Assembly: GCF_041146795.1 (NCBI RefSeq)
Contig: NC_135175.1
Span: 32,612,136 to 32,676,135 of the forward strand
Length of the DNA: 64,000 nucleotides
Origin: Maylandia zebra
Lineage: Eukaryota; Chordata; Actinopteri; Cichliformes; Cichlidae
Reading direction: 5' to 3'
Position 1 is the stretch's first letter. The number at the start of each line of letters is the position of its first letter. Below, piece after piece: positions 1 through 12,559 of the stretch. Under the pieces are notes generated by a model. That model was not told the DNA's origin. It was given only the letters and a program-made list of their open reading frames with translations, and ran no database searches. The position numbers and the translations under genes are program-made.

Positions 1-940
1 TTACCAAATTGACCATCCCAGCCTTGCCATAATGGTCCATTTGATTCACCTTTTATTGTTTATTTTATTTTCACTTGCTGAATACGGGACAGACTTGGCT
101 GGGGGAAAGAAGGGGAGAAAGAAAGAGAAACAGCTGAGAAGAGGGACAGGGGAGAAGGGCAAAAAACAAAAACCAACACAATGGGCAGGAAAAAAAAAAG
201 AAAAAAAAAGAAAAAGAAAATGAATATATCGATCATCTGGATCACCTGTTGAGAAAGAAAAAAGAAAACAAGCAGAAGAGAACAAGAGTAATAGAATAAA
301 CAACATCACAATGATATATGGGAATATGACAGTAAATACTAAATATTAAACATTATTGTGCAGCACATAAGATCAACAGAACACAGTGTGCTTTGAGGTA
401 GGAGCCAAAAAGGGTGTAGTTTGTGGGTGTGATCACCCGTGTGTACACCTGTGAGCATGGACACGCTTGTTTTTTTAAAAGGTTCCTTCATGCAATGATC
501 TGCTAGAGGGTGTGGGGGGGCCACAGCCCCGTCCTCCAGGGCATGAAGCAGGTATGGAGGAGATCAAAACTCCAGACATCCAGAGACCCCCAGAACACAA
601 GAGACCAAGGAAGACCAACAGAGGGGCAGCCGCGCCACTGTCCCAGTAAGAGCTGAGGAGAGTCCCAGATGAGGGCTCACTCAGCAGCCGCGGAGCAGAA
701 GCCAGAGGGAGTTGCAGTGACGCGCCCGTGAGCTCCGCCGGCAGCCAGCTGTGCCTGAGTGACCGAGCCCCAGGCCGAGAGGCTGGGGGCACCCCACCTC
801 CGAGGTGGCCCAAGCGAGCCCCAGGATCCAGGCCCCGATAAGCGGCCGCCAAGGAGTGAGCCGGTGTGTACCTGGAAGCCCATCCCCAGACACAAAGAAC
901 CACCAACGCACCGATGTCTGAGGGAGTCCGCCACTGGCAG
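1..940 (-). repeat. Dispersed retroelement-like repeat, copy 1 (cut by window edge)
   Basis: This stretch matches 38807-39730 almost base for base and the match stops sharply at 940. The second copy lies in an insertion with a 14-bp target duplication and a T-rich left end, so the family is a non-LTR-type retroelement and this copy is in minus orientation, lacking about 170 bp of the 5' end. Positions 110-220 are purine-rich; 500-900 is GC-rich and open in several frames on both strands. No reverse transcriptase motif is visible. Family name not recognised. Confidence 0.6.
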
Positions 941-1169
941 TGTAATGTAGTTTCCTCTTCTCTTTGATCGCCCAGAGATGTGGTGGCGAATATGCCATGA
1001 AAATCATTTGTTTGAAGCCAGCTCACCTCCTGCAACCAGAATACGTGCTTCTTTTGAAGTTCAGACTACTTCTGACATTTCTGTGGAGGAACACCAAAGT
1101 AACTGCTAAACCCTCCTGGGTCCAAGTATAATTTGCCATTTTTGACTACTTTTGATTTTACCTCTACAA

Positions 1170-1215
<46 letters not shown>

Positions 1216-1689
1216 CAAACAGTTTATCTTGCCTTGTTTGGTATAATCTTTTCAGCACAACCTCAAATATCTGAAATTTGAGTTATTTTTTACATTTCGG
1301 CATACTATATTAGCACAAGTTATCTAAGTTCAAGCAAAAATTCAAACTCAGAGTAGAAAAAAGTTACATTTTTTTACTGTGAAACGCATAAAAATGTTTG
1401 AAGAATCATTTTCATAACTTGAAATGCAAATACAAAATTGTACATTTCTAAAAATTCTGCACATGTTTTGGAAACAACAGTTATCTGGTACTATTCGCTG
1501 CATCAAATAAGAAGGCACACAAATTATTTGTGCCAGTCCAAAAAAATAGTTTGTGTTCAGTATAAGACAGAAGAGAACACCACAGGCCTAAACCCTGCAG
1601 GTCTGACAGCAGGAGGTGGATCAGTCCAGTTTTTTCCACTTCACTGATGAACCGTTTAAACACACCATCAACATGGAAAATAAATGATC
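941..1689. other. Intergenic, (ATT)n microsatellite, no gene seen
   Basis: An (ATT)n array of about 46 bp lies at 1169-1214. The part around 1505-1620 resembles 50725-50815 in intron 2 of zinc-finger copy D (shared words such as cacacaaattatttgtgcca and gcaggtctgacagcag), so it is probably an old dispersed repeat. No coding signal was found. Confidence 0.5.
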
Positions 1690-2262
1690 AATAATCCCTT
1701 TTAATAGCAGAAGTCTGTGTGCCAACTTCAACAATATAAAGGAATATCTAAATGAGTTGACAAATCCATTTGGAATTATTGCCATTTCTGAAACATGGAC
1801 CAATGCTGAGAAAGGACTGGACTTTGAACTGGTGGGATTTGATGTGAATTTTGTAAATAGAAGGAACAAAAGTGGAGGGGGAGTAGCTGTGCATGTGGAT
1901 AAAAACCTAAATTACAAGGTGGTGGAAAGTATGACAACTGCGATTGATAATTTATTAGATGGTATAACAATTGAAATTTATAAGGAAAGAGAGAAAAATC
2001 TAGAAAAAACTAGCTGTATATATAGAACACCTTTCTCTATTTAATGACTTCATAGAAGAAATATTCTCTAAAACAAATCAAAAATTTATGTTTATCTGTG
2101 GTGATTTTAATATTGACCTGTTGAATAAAAAAACAAACAAACATAAAATGACCAACAAATTTCTAAACACTATGTACAGTTTGAGTTTACATCCTAAAAC
2201 AACCAGGCCTAGCAGAATTAAACCACATTGTGCCCCCTTACTTGACAATATTTTTTACTAAC
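1690..2262 (+). mobile_element. LINE fragment, APE-type endonuclease domain
   Basis: Conceptual translation gives the endonuclease domain of a non-LTR retrotransposon: IIAISETW near 1775, a glycine-rich KSGGGVAVHV stretch near 1868-1898, then FICGDFNIDLLN near 2092-2125. These are the E-T-W and G-D-F-N blocks of apurinic-type LINE endonucleases (CR1/L2/Rex1-like). The frame breaks near 2030 and there is no reverse transcriptase downstream, so this is a dead fragment. Confidence 0.75.
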
Positions 2263-2429
2263 AATATGTAAAACAACGTTTTGAGCGGATTATTAATTAA
2301 TTACATCAGTGATCAAAAATCTCACGGTTCGGATTGGATCATGGTTTTAAGTCACGGATGGGATCAATTTTCGGATCAGCAAAAGTAGAAAAAAAAAGAA
2401 AAATTCAAGTATTTTTGCCTATTAAAAAA

Positions 2430-3224
2430 CATTCAACTGAAGACTCATTCCACGCACTTATATAAAAACAAATTAAGGTGCAATATGGACATTATGGACC
2501 ATGCTGGGCATCCTCTGTACACGGCCATAAACAACCATAGGAGTCTGTTCAGTGAGAGGTTGGTTCTCCCAAAGTCAAGGACCAGCAGACTTAAAAAGTC
2601 CTTTGTCCCACACGCCATCAAACTGTTTAACTCCTCGCTGGAGGGGAAACAGGGACAGAGGAGGGGGGAACAAGTAAGCTGTAGTGCCTTTTCACTGTGC
2701 AATAATTTTTGTTAATAACCAACGGTGTAATAGACTCACAATATTTGAAATGTGCCGTTTCCTTGGACTGGTTCTTATATAGCGCTTTTCTACTCTTCTG
2801 AGCACTCAAAGCGCTTTACACAACTTGTGCATTCACACCCATTTGCACAAGCACATTGTTCTAGGTGCTTTCTAAGTAACATTCACACACATTCATACTC
2901 CGATGAATGCATCGGAGAGCAATTTGGGGTTAGTATCTTGCCCAAGGATATTTGGCATGCAGCCAGGGAAGCCAGGAATCGAACCACCAACCTTCCGATC
3001 AGTAGATGACCTGCTCTACCGCCTGAGCTACAGCCACCCCTTGTTTTCTTATTCCTATTTATTCTATTTATCCATTTTGTATTCTCTGTATTTATATATG
3101 TGGTATATTTCTGCTCACATTCTGCAACTTCTGCCGGTGCTGTGTTACAGGAAACTGAATTTCCCGGCGGAACCCACCCGAGGGATAAATAAAGTTTCAT
3201 TTAATCTAATGTAATCTATAGGGC
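2430..3224 (+). mobile_element. LINE 3' end (C-terminus and tail)
   Basis: The translation at 2485-2715 ends in a reverse-transcriptase C-terminal block (RLKKSFVPHAIKLFNSSL), typical of Rex1/L2-like fish LINEs. The sequence resumes after a nested SINE at about 3041 and runs to a 3' terminus with gggataaataaag followed by a degenerate TAATC repeat (3184-3224). It is 5' truncated. Confidence 0.6.
2763..3040 (-). mobile_element. tRNA-derived SINE
   Basis: Read on the minus strand from 3040, the head carries a Pol III box A (TAGCTCAGGCGG) and an exact box B (GGTTCGATTCC) with tRNA-like spacing. The body ends with the conserved tail word TATATAGCGCTTTT. It sits inside a LINE 3' end on the opposite strand. 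The same tail word occurs without a tRNA head at 24999 and 55381. Confidence 0.8.
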
Positions 3225-4349
3225 AGTACGGGCCGTTGCCCTGGAGGTCCACCCATTTGTAGTTGGGAATTAGCGTGGCTCAAGCATGTTCATCATAGTT
3301 TAAACCCCTTGTTTTGCACAACGGAATACGGCCTCTTGTCTTTTGTAATAGCTTTAGCCCGGTTGGATTGGGCAGCAAAGGGCTGCTTAAATGCCGCAAC
3401 TTCCTCTGCTCCGGCACTTGGACTGCTAGCGCTGACCATAACTATCCGGTTATGGATAGTTATGGCAGGGAGTTAGGGAGTTAGGGAGTTAGCTCGCTAG
3501 CTTCTATCTAAATACAATATAGCATGTCCTAACTGCGGGGTTTTGGAAACAAATTAAAATGTACAGCTCTGTTATCACTTCCAACATAAATGAAGACAGA
3601 AAACTAAACAGCAGTGACGTTTGTAGGGTTACTGAAGTTGGGCTAGCTGGTATATAATGATGTGCTACATGACTGCTAGCGACACAGCTATGTTAGCATA
3701 ATATAAACAAGCTAACTTTTTTTTCCACTCGATAAAAGTTAACGTGAGTGGTCAGGAACAAATGTAATCGCATGGCAGGATGCTGTAAAAGGACCAAACT
3801 TCAGCCAGGAGAACAACTGAGATAATCCATCCACAATATGAGGTTAGTCATTCATATACTGCTGCATGGGCTGGGCTGTAGTTACAGCCTAAGGTTTTAA
3901 AAACTGAGCTTAAATAAATGATTAGCGGTAATAAAAGCCGAGGGAGGTCAACAGGGATCACTGACTGTTTTAGGAGCTTTTTGAGATCAAATAGAAGAAA
4001 ATACATAACATTAAACATGTTAACAACACAAAAGCCATATTAAACGCAGACTACTTTAGGCCCAGAAGTAGGATTCGTCACGTCATCACTGAACAACCGG
4101 ATTGCTTGACAGACTGACCACGTGCACCATACACATACCTTTTTTTTCTTTTTTGAATCTTCAGATCACATGCGTACCGAATCGTGGCGTGGGATTGGAT
4201 TTCACATCAACCGTGATCCGTTGCACCTCTACTAACCTGTAAATTTAGTCTTTTCAAGAAAGCAATTTTTTCTTTTTTACACCATAAAAGCCTTATTTTT
4301 GTTGATTTCCTACTGCTAAGCAGAACACACATGAACTTTAAGGCCTGGA
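3225..4349. other. No gene seen
   Basis: No coding signal on either strand. A short tandem duplication (gggagttaggga) lies near 3470-3490. The part up to 4228 may be interior sequence of the possible hAT element described above. Confidence 0.4.
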
Positions 4350-4620
4350 TAAATTTGAAACGTTGTTGTCTACAATGGAAAATGGCTAAAAAATAAAAAC
4401 AGGTATTCAGATCCTAATTTTATAAATTCTCTACTCAGCTTTGCTGCCTCCAATATCACTGAAATGCTGCTTGTTTCTTCACATTTTCCCAACATGCTTG
4501 CATTTAAATCGGTCCCGTCTTCTCTCTGTGTACCTGGCCTGTACCACCGCACTTGCTGTCTTTGGAGCGTCTGCCCCCCTTCCTTCTTTCTCATAATGAC
4601 ATGATCCCAGTTTGTCTTGT
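4350..4620 (-). mobile_element. hAT-type transposon fragment
   Basis: This shares long blocks with 14240-14430, for example tttggagcgtctgcccccc and tcataatgacatgatcccag. In that better preserved copy the minus strand reads as the N-terminal part of a hAT transposase next to its C-terminal dimerisation motif. Here only the N-terminal part is left and no useful ORF remains. Confidence 0.5.
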
Positions 4621-5639
4621 TAAAGTGAATTGTTAAATGTTGTCATTTTTATGCTTGCCATCTCTACATTGTTTCAACTCTGTGATAAAAGGAATTCCTT
4701 TGTCCCCCTCCCCAGCCTCTCGAGGTTCCGGAGGGGGGGGGGTTGTTTGATGTTTGGTAAGCTTCCTGCCCTTTGTATGGCTTCACTGTGTTGTGTATGG
4801 TGAACCAGTAAAGGAATTGAACCATATATTGGGTGTGGGGGAGATTATGACTAAGGATGTTGTTAGAAACAGTTGGAAGACACGCACACAGAGACACACA
4901 CACGCGCATACAGATGTTTACACATTGTTGCAAAATCTCCCAATTCTTTTAATCTTTGGGCTGAAGGAAAGACAGTACTCGGTGTATTTATGCTCAATCA
5001 ACAATCATTTATTTCCATACAATTCAACACTCATGAGCATTAGAACCATCATGATGGGGAGACATGCATGAAGAGGGTCACAGCAAATCTCAAAATGGTG
5101 ACGGGTTACACAGCCTCTTATAGCTCCTAGCGGCCCCGACATAGTCGTAAAAGCCTAAACATTCACATTCTTTCTCTCTTACGGCGCCTAAATTATGACC
5201 TCGGCTCCCTGTCTTTCTGCTCTCTGTAAGGTGGGGGTATGGAATGTGGTCTGTCTCTTCTGCCCTAGACACAAAGTCTCCTTCTTACAACCTTCTTTTT
5301 ATGATTCAACAATAAAGCATGTCAAGAAAACAGTGCAAGACAGTCACAGCAGATCAAGGATACAGAGTGATGCACACTTATCTGATGAACTACAAAAATG
5401 ATTGTTCTTTTAACCCAAAAGTATAATGAGGACTAAACTACATACACAGCACACCATCTAAACTAAAGGATAATATATGTCCTACAGCTGTTATCATAAT
5501 TCAACTACTTTGATTACATATATAAGGTAACATATGATAACAGAATAATATCACAACATACACACACATAGTGCCTTGTCTTAGAACCATGTGGGAGGTG
5601 CTTTGCTGTGATGTGTATTGTGTGAACTGTTTTCCAACA
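4621..5639. other. No gene seen; G-run and unassigned repeat-like sequence
   Basis: A pure G run lies at about 4732-4741. The rest has only short ORFs with no recognisable motifs. The 4960-5400 part looks like it could be LTR or repeat sequence, but I could not identify ends. Confidence 0.35.
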
Positions 5640-5990
5640 GTCACATATTTTCCCGGACCGGCATTTAAGGTGTTGAAGATAAATACAACAGAATAAAATG
5701 ATATGACCAAGACAAAAACTGCGGTATTTTGTAAATGTAATAATAATAAACCTGTATTCACTAACTTTATTAGCAGGCTCCTCCTGAAATGCACCAACAA
5801 CACTGAGAGTAACATCCTCCTCTCTGCCCCTTAATGCTCTCTGGTCACTATGGTAACATGTAAATATTTGAAATTTATTCATAACACATGGGAGAAGTCC
5901 CAGGGAAACAGAGTTAATGATAAAAACCCTAAAAACCATACATTTCATCTTCGAGCCTCAACTCTCGCGAATTGGTACGAAACAAATGAC
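5640..5990. mobile_element. Diverged hAT MITE, same family as 61662-61981
   Basis: The words cggaccggcatttaaggtgt, ataaatacaacagaataaaa, aaatttattcataacacatg and gagcctcaactctcgcg occur in the same order as in the well-preserved MITE at 61662-61981. Extra sequence of about 100 bp in the middle and missing terminal repeats show that this is an older, damaged copy. Confidence 0.65.
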
Positions 5991-6059
5991 CTCCATGAAG
6001 ACCACCTGGTATTATGAAACATACCCAGTTTTACAAAGGGGATCCCATTTTCTTCACAC

Positions 6060-6740
6060 AGCTTCTTCAGTGTAGCATTTTTTTTTGCTCCACTTTTTTT
6101 TGCAAATAAAACTGCATCAGCTTGACCACACAGCGATTAAACGTCTCACAGTTAGGAACTTTGCGATCAACTGATTTTAAGCAATTCTTCAGTGTGTGTG
6201 CTGTGCACAGAATGTGCACAAGAGAGTCTTCAACTGTAGCAAGTTGCCGGTGTTTTGGCACAACGCCATTGAAGATACCCACGTTGATAGCAGCCTCGTT
6301 TGTGCACGCAGCGACCAACGTTGTTGTCCAGTCATCCAAGCCTGTGTCCTCAAGAAGTCTCACAAGTCCATCCCTACGCGGTGCGGTCAGCACCCAGTTC
6401 AATCAGTCCAAGAAAGTCAGGGTTAAACTCTCCTTTGCTGGACACAGACACAATGTAAATGATTTCCTGCTCGACTTTTGTGATGTCCACAGATCCATCG
6501 GAAAGCATCCCCAAAGTCACTTATTCGAAAAAAGTATTTTCTTCGGCTCTGGCTCTGGTTGGTGTTTCTTAGGTGGTGGCGAAACACCAAAGAAGCTGCA
6601 GCAACACGTGTCAGGTTGAATGAGATGGTCAAGTACGCAAAGGCGCTTGGTAACATAAATGTCACTACGCATTCGTAATTTTTGACACACATACGCACCT
6701 GAGTAGCAGCTAGGTGCATCCTGTCTATAACACAGTTTAA
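6060..6740 (-). pseudogene. Decayed hAT-type transposase fragment, copy 1
   Basis: The minus-strand reading 6402-6067 contains AACTNEAAINVGIFNGVV and LVHILCTAHTLKNCLK, matching the D-G-A-x-N and C-x-x-H-x-L-x-L core blocks of hAT transposases of the KIAA1586/ZNF862-like type. The upstream part, in another frame (about 6520-6420), reads MLSDGSVD-like sequence. Frames are broken in several places. A sister copy lies at 16905-17620, also just 3' of a zinc-finger gene, so the relic belongs to the duplicated unit. Confidence 0.6.
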
Positions 6741-6907
6741 CATGTTTATCTACTCATCAGCTGTTTAATTTTCCTCAGTATACAAGACGAACATGTTCAT
6801 TCACAGCTGCCTCATCACATTTTTACATCTGAACTCTGTGGAGCCTGATCTCAAGGGTTTTAAGTCTGACCCTGAAACCAGTAGAGGATCTTTCTGTCTC
6901 TGCAGAT

Positions 6908-9900
6908 TCACTGTGATGGGAGTGATTTCAGCCCTGAGTGATCACACTGATGTTTGCACAGAGCCCATAATGAAGTGAATGTTTTGGCACATTGGTAACA
7001 GTGAAACAGTTTATTAATAACGTGGGATCGTTTGTGTTTGGAGTATGAACTGAGATTCCTGAAGCTCTTGTCACACTGGTCACAGCTGTAGTTTCCTTCC
7101 ATGTGTGTATGTTCATGATTGTTACGACTACCTGAATGTGAGAAGCTTTTGTCACAGTGTCTGCACTTGTATGGTTTCTCTCCTGTGTGGACTCGTTTGT
7201 GTGTTTTAAGGTTGACTGCAGTGGTGAAGGATGACCCACACTGATCACAGAGGTGCTTTTTAACCCCACTGTGAATCAGTTCATGACATTTTAAGTGATG
7301 TGATGTGGTGAAGCTTCTCCCACATTCTTTGCAGTATTTCAGTTTGTCTCCAGTGTGTTTACGTTGATGTCTTTTTAGGGTGTATTGATCACTGAAAGTT
7401 ATTCCACAAAGGTCACAGACAAACTCTTTCCCACCACCACAGTAATGACAGGGTTGAGAACTGGATCCATCTGTGTCGCTCTGCTTCTAAACAAAGACAC
7501 AAAGACAGTGTAAGTCAGTCCTTCAACATTTTTATCCTGAACGTCGCCTGAAATAAAGAGCATCTCTGCAGACGTCCAATTACATTTGACTGTTTCAGTT
7601 AACACACTCAGTTTACTGGGCTGCAATAACTACAATACTACCACCATAATACTACAGTAATACTTATTTCATGTTACAGTAACATCTGAGTTACACTAAA
7701 GTACTACTATGCTAATATTTGCAGGGTACCAACGCAGTGCTAAACTACTAACTGCAGTAATACTCATTTAATACTGCATTAATAACACTAACTGTGCAGT
7801 TATAACACTCAGCTCAATGGGACACAAGACAAACACTACTACCCCCATGACACTGCAATTATAACATTAAATTAGTATTTTAACACTAATGTCTAAAAGC
7901 ACTAAAGTTAAAAACAAGCAATGATACTACTGCTACAATAATACAATACCATTACGTAACGATACAACTTTGTTAACCATAAGAGAAGATTACAGAATGT
8001 TTTGGTTTTGTGCTTATTTTCATTTGTGTTTTATTTTATTACATGTGCTCCTGACAGAGGAATCAGGCTCTGTAAACAAAAGGCCTTTTATGCTGAAATA
8101 ATAACAATATCATTATATACCAGGAAACTGCCTGAACATTAAATAACACCATCATATTAATTTTCAGGACTTTTAGTTTTTCATGATCGTGTAAACAAAA
8201 ATCATAACTGACATGAAAATCTGAATAATCACTCAGAGCTGCTTTTCCATGCAGTAGAATTGCTAACATGCTAACACAGTTTAATGAGCAGAGTTGTTCC
8301 AAACAGTCAGGCTAAAATGACAAGATAACAATATAAATACATACCTCACAGTAACTGCACTTGTAGAGTCTCTTTCTGGTGTGGATCAGTTGGTGTTGCC
8401 TCAGGTGATGTGGAGCTTTAAAAGTCTTCTCACACAGGTCACATTTATAAGGTCGTCCCTCAGTGTGGCTAAACATGTGTTGTTGTAACTGCCTGTTGGT
8501 TATAAACTGTCTGCCACACTGTTCACAGCAGTACACAACATGTCTGGTGTGAATGCGTATGTGTGTATTTCGGGTCTCTATGTGGCTGAAAGTTTTTCCA
8601 CAAAAGTCACAGCTGTATGCCTTAATTCCAGAGTGGGTAACTAGATGCCTCTGTAAGCTCCTACTGTGAGTAAAAGCTCTGCCACACTGATCACAGCTGT
8701 ACGCTTTAACTCCACTGTGGCTGAGTTGGTGTGATTTTAGGGCACTCTTCCAGGAAAAAGACTTTCCACACAAGTCACAGCTGAACGCTTTAACTCCAGT
8801 GTGGATGACCTGATGACGTTTTAGTGACTCCTTCACAGTAAAACCCATCCCACACTCGTCACAGGTGTGTTTTTTCTCTCCCTTTCTTCTGTGAGGTTTG
8901 TCGGCCTCCTGAGAGCGCTGACTTCTCGCTCCATGTTGGTCCTGCAGTGACAGAGATACAAACAGAGGCAGTGAGTGAAATGCAGTCGTGGAACAAACTC
9001 AACCTTCAAACTCCCTCCATTAACACTAGTTTTAAACCTGAAGGTGGAGTGTGGCACCAAACACCTTAAAGGTCTCTTATCCCCACCTGCTGGTAGTTCT
9101 AACACATTACATCCAACCTGCTGTTAAAAATAATTCATGACTGTTCAAACACTAAAATCATGCCCATCCCTCCTGCTGTACACAGTTATTAATGCTAGCA
9201 TGCTAACACACTCAGAAAAGTATAAATGTTTACCAAGTCTATACTTTTATGTTTCCTATTATATATTTCTATCATTTTGTCATTTTTCAATATTAATAAT
9301 TACAATGTAACATTTAAAAGTTGATTCAGTGAAGGAAAATATTTTACTTTTGCTCCCTACATTAGAAAAAGAAAATTGTATTTTGTACTCCTTACATTTA
9401 CAAAACAGAAGTGTTACTTTTAAGGCATCTGAGGGCTTTATTTCATCACTGCAGGCATCAAACATCAAACCAACTTGAGAAACGGGAAAAGTAAGACATG
9501 AAAGACAATCCTGATCGTGTACTAATCACCAGGGTATGAAACATAAAAAGAGATGAAAGAGGCAAAACTGTGAGTCATAGTCAGGAGTTAAAGTGAGACG
9601 TTGTTCTTCTTTCTTTTTTGCACAGCACCTGAACAAACAGGTAATTTCAAATGCAACGTTTCTATCAACAAACATCAGCAAACACACAAACTGTTTGTGT
9701 GCAGTTTGTCTCACAGTGTGTTGCTGGCTAAAGGTCCAGCTGCTGTACATCACAGGGAGAGAAAAGAAAGAGAGCTAACTTCACTCAGAGATGGAGAAAG
9801 ATAAGACACACAGGACAGGAGAGGAAGAAGAGAGGTTAGATTTAAAGGGAAGGACTGCTCAGTGGGATTTGATCAACTGGAGATTAAAGCTTACATGTAA

Positions 9901-10628
9901 GTCCTCATGTGTTGAAATCAGATATTGAGTCTGTACATGTGACATTGTGTTTTTTCAGATAGTGAAAGATGCTGAAAAACAATCTGAGGCAGATTAACTG
10001 TGTTATTTAAAGACTGCATGAAGATCCTCTGCAAGTTAGTGCAGGATAAACAGGTTCGTTTGCTGAACTGTGATGGATTTAAAGTAAAGAACAGTGTGTG
10101 ACTGGTGCACAGTGACTGTGGTGCTCATGTCACAGTTAGATTACATCAAGTGTAGCAGAGATTCATTTAAACTGAAGCTCATGATGCTGACACAATGTAT
10201 AATCACGCTTGCACAGTACAATCACTTTATAACCAGTTATAGTAGTTTCTCATAGGTAATACTACAACAAGCTTTATGAATATTCATGTGTGTAACCAAT
10301 AAAAACAACCTGCAGGGGGAAAGCAAGTTGAAATGGGTTGGAGACAATTGCTTCCCCCTCGCGAGTGAAAACTTGAGCTCTGTGTGACCTCGTTCCTGAG
10401 TGAGTTTCTGTTTATCCAGCAGTATCAGGGGTAAAACTCTGACAAATGTCCATTTGATTATTAATAATGTTGATGAATAAACCTTCCTTATTTTAACATG
10501 TGCTGTGGTCTCTAAAAAACATAATATACAACACAGTCATATAACAGGTTTGGAGGATGAGAGTTTTAGACGTGACTGATTATTTGGTGAAACTGTGATA
10601 TTTTCCTCACCTCCTGTGTTGAGCTCAT
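6908..10628 (-). CDS. C2H2 zinc-finger protein, cluster copy A (12 fingers)
   Basis: Predicted nuclear, sequence-specific DNA-binding protein of about 397 residues, assembled from three coding exons: 10611-10628 (ATG plus six codons, MSSTQE), 8345-8941 (199 codons) and 6908-7486 (192 codons and a TGA stop). Acceptors (ctgcag, ttgtttag) and donors (GTGAGG, GTATGT) are good, and all junctions are phase 0. The N-terminal 32 residues are polar and carry no KRAB, SCAN or BTB domain. Fingers 1-6 lie at about residues 33-193 and fingers 7-12 at about 229-388, mostly joined by seven-residue TGEKPY-like linkers. A half finger (CSYCE) sits at the exon 3/4 junction with no histidine pair. The gene ends GLKSLPSQ. 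It resembles the fish gastrula zinc finger XlCGF57-like families; the target is unknown. Exons are inferred from sequence and from agreement between four copies. Confidence 0.8.
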
Positions 10629-12178
10629 TGTTTCCTCTGTAGTGACTCAGCTGAGTCCAGATGGCTGAAAATGTTCCTCTGCTGCTCCGTCAGACTCTTC
10701 TCCTCCTGCTGATCAGCTGGGACACAAAACAGATCTTTGTTAGGCTCCACACTGCACTGAAGAGTCAAAGTGTCTCATATGTTCACCTGACAACACAAAG
10801 TACAAATTTCACTCTGATTGCTTGTAGAAATCTTGTGAGACGTGTTGTGCTGCAAAGTGAGGAAACTCTCTCACTCACTTATACTTCAGGAGGAACTTTG
10901 TGACATTGGCTCTAATATTCTAAGCAGCCCTTTACTATGACAGGGCCAGAAAGTCCTATTTGAAGGTTTGGGAGAAGGACCATGTTAAAGGTGGATTGGG
11001 GTTTATACACTTTGTTATGATACAGGTAAGGCTGTAAGAGCCTGAGAAGGTGTCCTGAATGAACCTCTAAAACCAGTTTTCAGCTAACGACTCTGCTTCA
11101 GTCTGGAAAACAGCAACTACAAGTTTAAAGACTCCATCAACAATTCACACCCAGCAACAGCCTGAACAGCTCCTCCTGTGGTTTCCACAAACAGGGACAG
11201 ACCTCTTACTCCCCCACCCCACACTTTCCACACCTTCAGCCCCCCAGTCCCACCACCTCCACCATTCCCCAAACTTTGATTCTGTTCATCTGGACGTAGC
11301 TTTTGCAGTAGGAAAAACGTTTCGGCCCTCATCTACGTGACTTCTTCAGTTTCAGCTGACTGCAGCTTTCCCCAATCTTCAACAGTGCATTTGCATAATG
11401 ACTGAAACGAGCACCACTGAAGGAACAATGGGCTGGGAGGTCAGTTATTGAGCATTAATATGCAAATTCTCATGATCATTGATCAACAACCACTGATCAA
11501 ATGCTGTGATTGCAGCGACTCCCCAACTCTCTGAATGGTACTCATGGCCATTGATCAGCGGTCTTTGATTAATGAGCTTTGATCAGTGGTTTCAGTGCTT
11601 TCCTTCCTGCTTTGACTGCAGCTGTGTTTGACACAGGAAGACATTATTACATTCTTCACACTCTCCTGCACATTAACCACCACAATATATTTTATTCTCT
11701 GTGCTTTCAAATATGAACACTGTTTACTTTCATCTCTGTTTCATCAGTTTTTGTTAACATCTTCCTGTGCATCACTTTACAGCAGCCACACTCATTAAAA
11801 TGAGACTTTGTAGGAGTTCACTTCCTCTCATGTGTTCATCCACAGCAGCTGGACAATAAAGTTTATTGTGACCCTGATACTGCAGCAGATCGCTCTCATC
11901 CATTTCCTGTTATCACTTCAAATAGAAATGAGGCTGTAGAGGTTTGGTGCAGGCAGAAAAACAGCTGCAGGGACAATGAAAAGACTTTTCTGCTCCAACT
12001 TCTCCCAGCATGCTGAGCTAATGATTAGTTGGTGTTTTTCTCCAAACACTCTCTCACTCTTCTCTCAACGTGTTCACAATAAACTGTGAACAGACACCGA
12101 GGAGAGCAGCAGAAGACCTCATTCAGGAGCTAAACTCAACATGAACTGAACTCACAGTAAAGTTAGCTCGGTGCTTAC

Positions 12179-12345
12179 CTTTAGATGAGCCCACAAACCG
12201 AGAGAAACTCCGCGATGAAGCTGCAACTCTTTCCAAACACAGGAAACAGATCAGGGAGCAGAGACCCACGTGGTTCACGCTGATCTCAGCTACGATCCAG
12301 GAGACAAGGGTGGGCAGATCGATGCAGATATCGATCCCAACGGTG
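12179..12345 (-). other. Putative 5' non-coding exon of zinc-finger copy A
   Basis: A block conserved in all four units ends with CATCTAAAG followed by the donor GTAAGC (minus strand, boundary 12179/12178). Splicing to the acceptor at 10717-10718 (tttgtgtcccag) would join it to exon 2 (10611-10716), whose last 18 bases are coding. No long ORF runs into exon 2, so I call it 5' UTR. The upstream edge is only estimated from where the copies stop matching; the transcription start is not visible. Confidence 0.5.
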
Positions 12346-12559
12346 GTTTAGTTTGTTTTAGCATCCAAATTCACTATTTTCTTCGCTTTGGATGAAAAAA
12401 TAGCTCCGTCTGTCATCCCGGAAGGCGCTTCGTCTTCTTTACATCGTTTATTGGCGGTTGTCAAACAACAAAATGGTGCTTTACCGCCACCAACTGGTGT
12501 GGAGTGTGAACTGGCACGTCGACCCTCAAATGCACACAAACAATTTACTCCCTTTTAAA

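Larger units (their letters stand above)
2268..4228. mobile_element. Possible hAT-type element ends with nested LINE and SINE
   Basis: Two diverged, roughly inverted segments, 2280-2390 and 4148-4228, share the words acggttcggattggatc / acggatcacggttgatg and lie head to head. They resemble the ends of a fish hAT-type non-autonomous element. The LINE 3' end and SINE listed below would be nested inside. Target duplications could not be confirmed, so the pairing is tentative. Confidence 0.3.

Noticed and set aside
46-309. Hydrophobic ORFs rich in F and L near the left end
   Set aside because: They are the reverse reading of a purine-rich low-complexity tract in a repeat.
8312-8848. Zinc-finger ORFs taken as single-exon genes starting at MGF...
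   Set aside because: That methionine lies inside finger 1. The exon begins upstream at a clear ctgcag acceptor (8941), and the end VCIYIVILSF is read through the GTATGT donor.
10661-10903. 80-codon plus-strand ORF (MAENVPLLLRQTLLLLLISW...) repeated at 27553, 40367 and 51633
   Set aside because: It is antisense to the small ATG exon and adjoining intron 1 sequence of each zinc-finger copy. Its conservation follows from the recent duplication, and the minus strand has consistent splice sites and a start codon.
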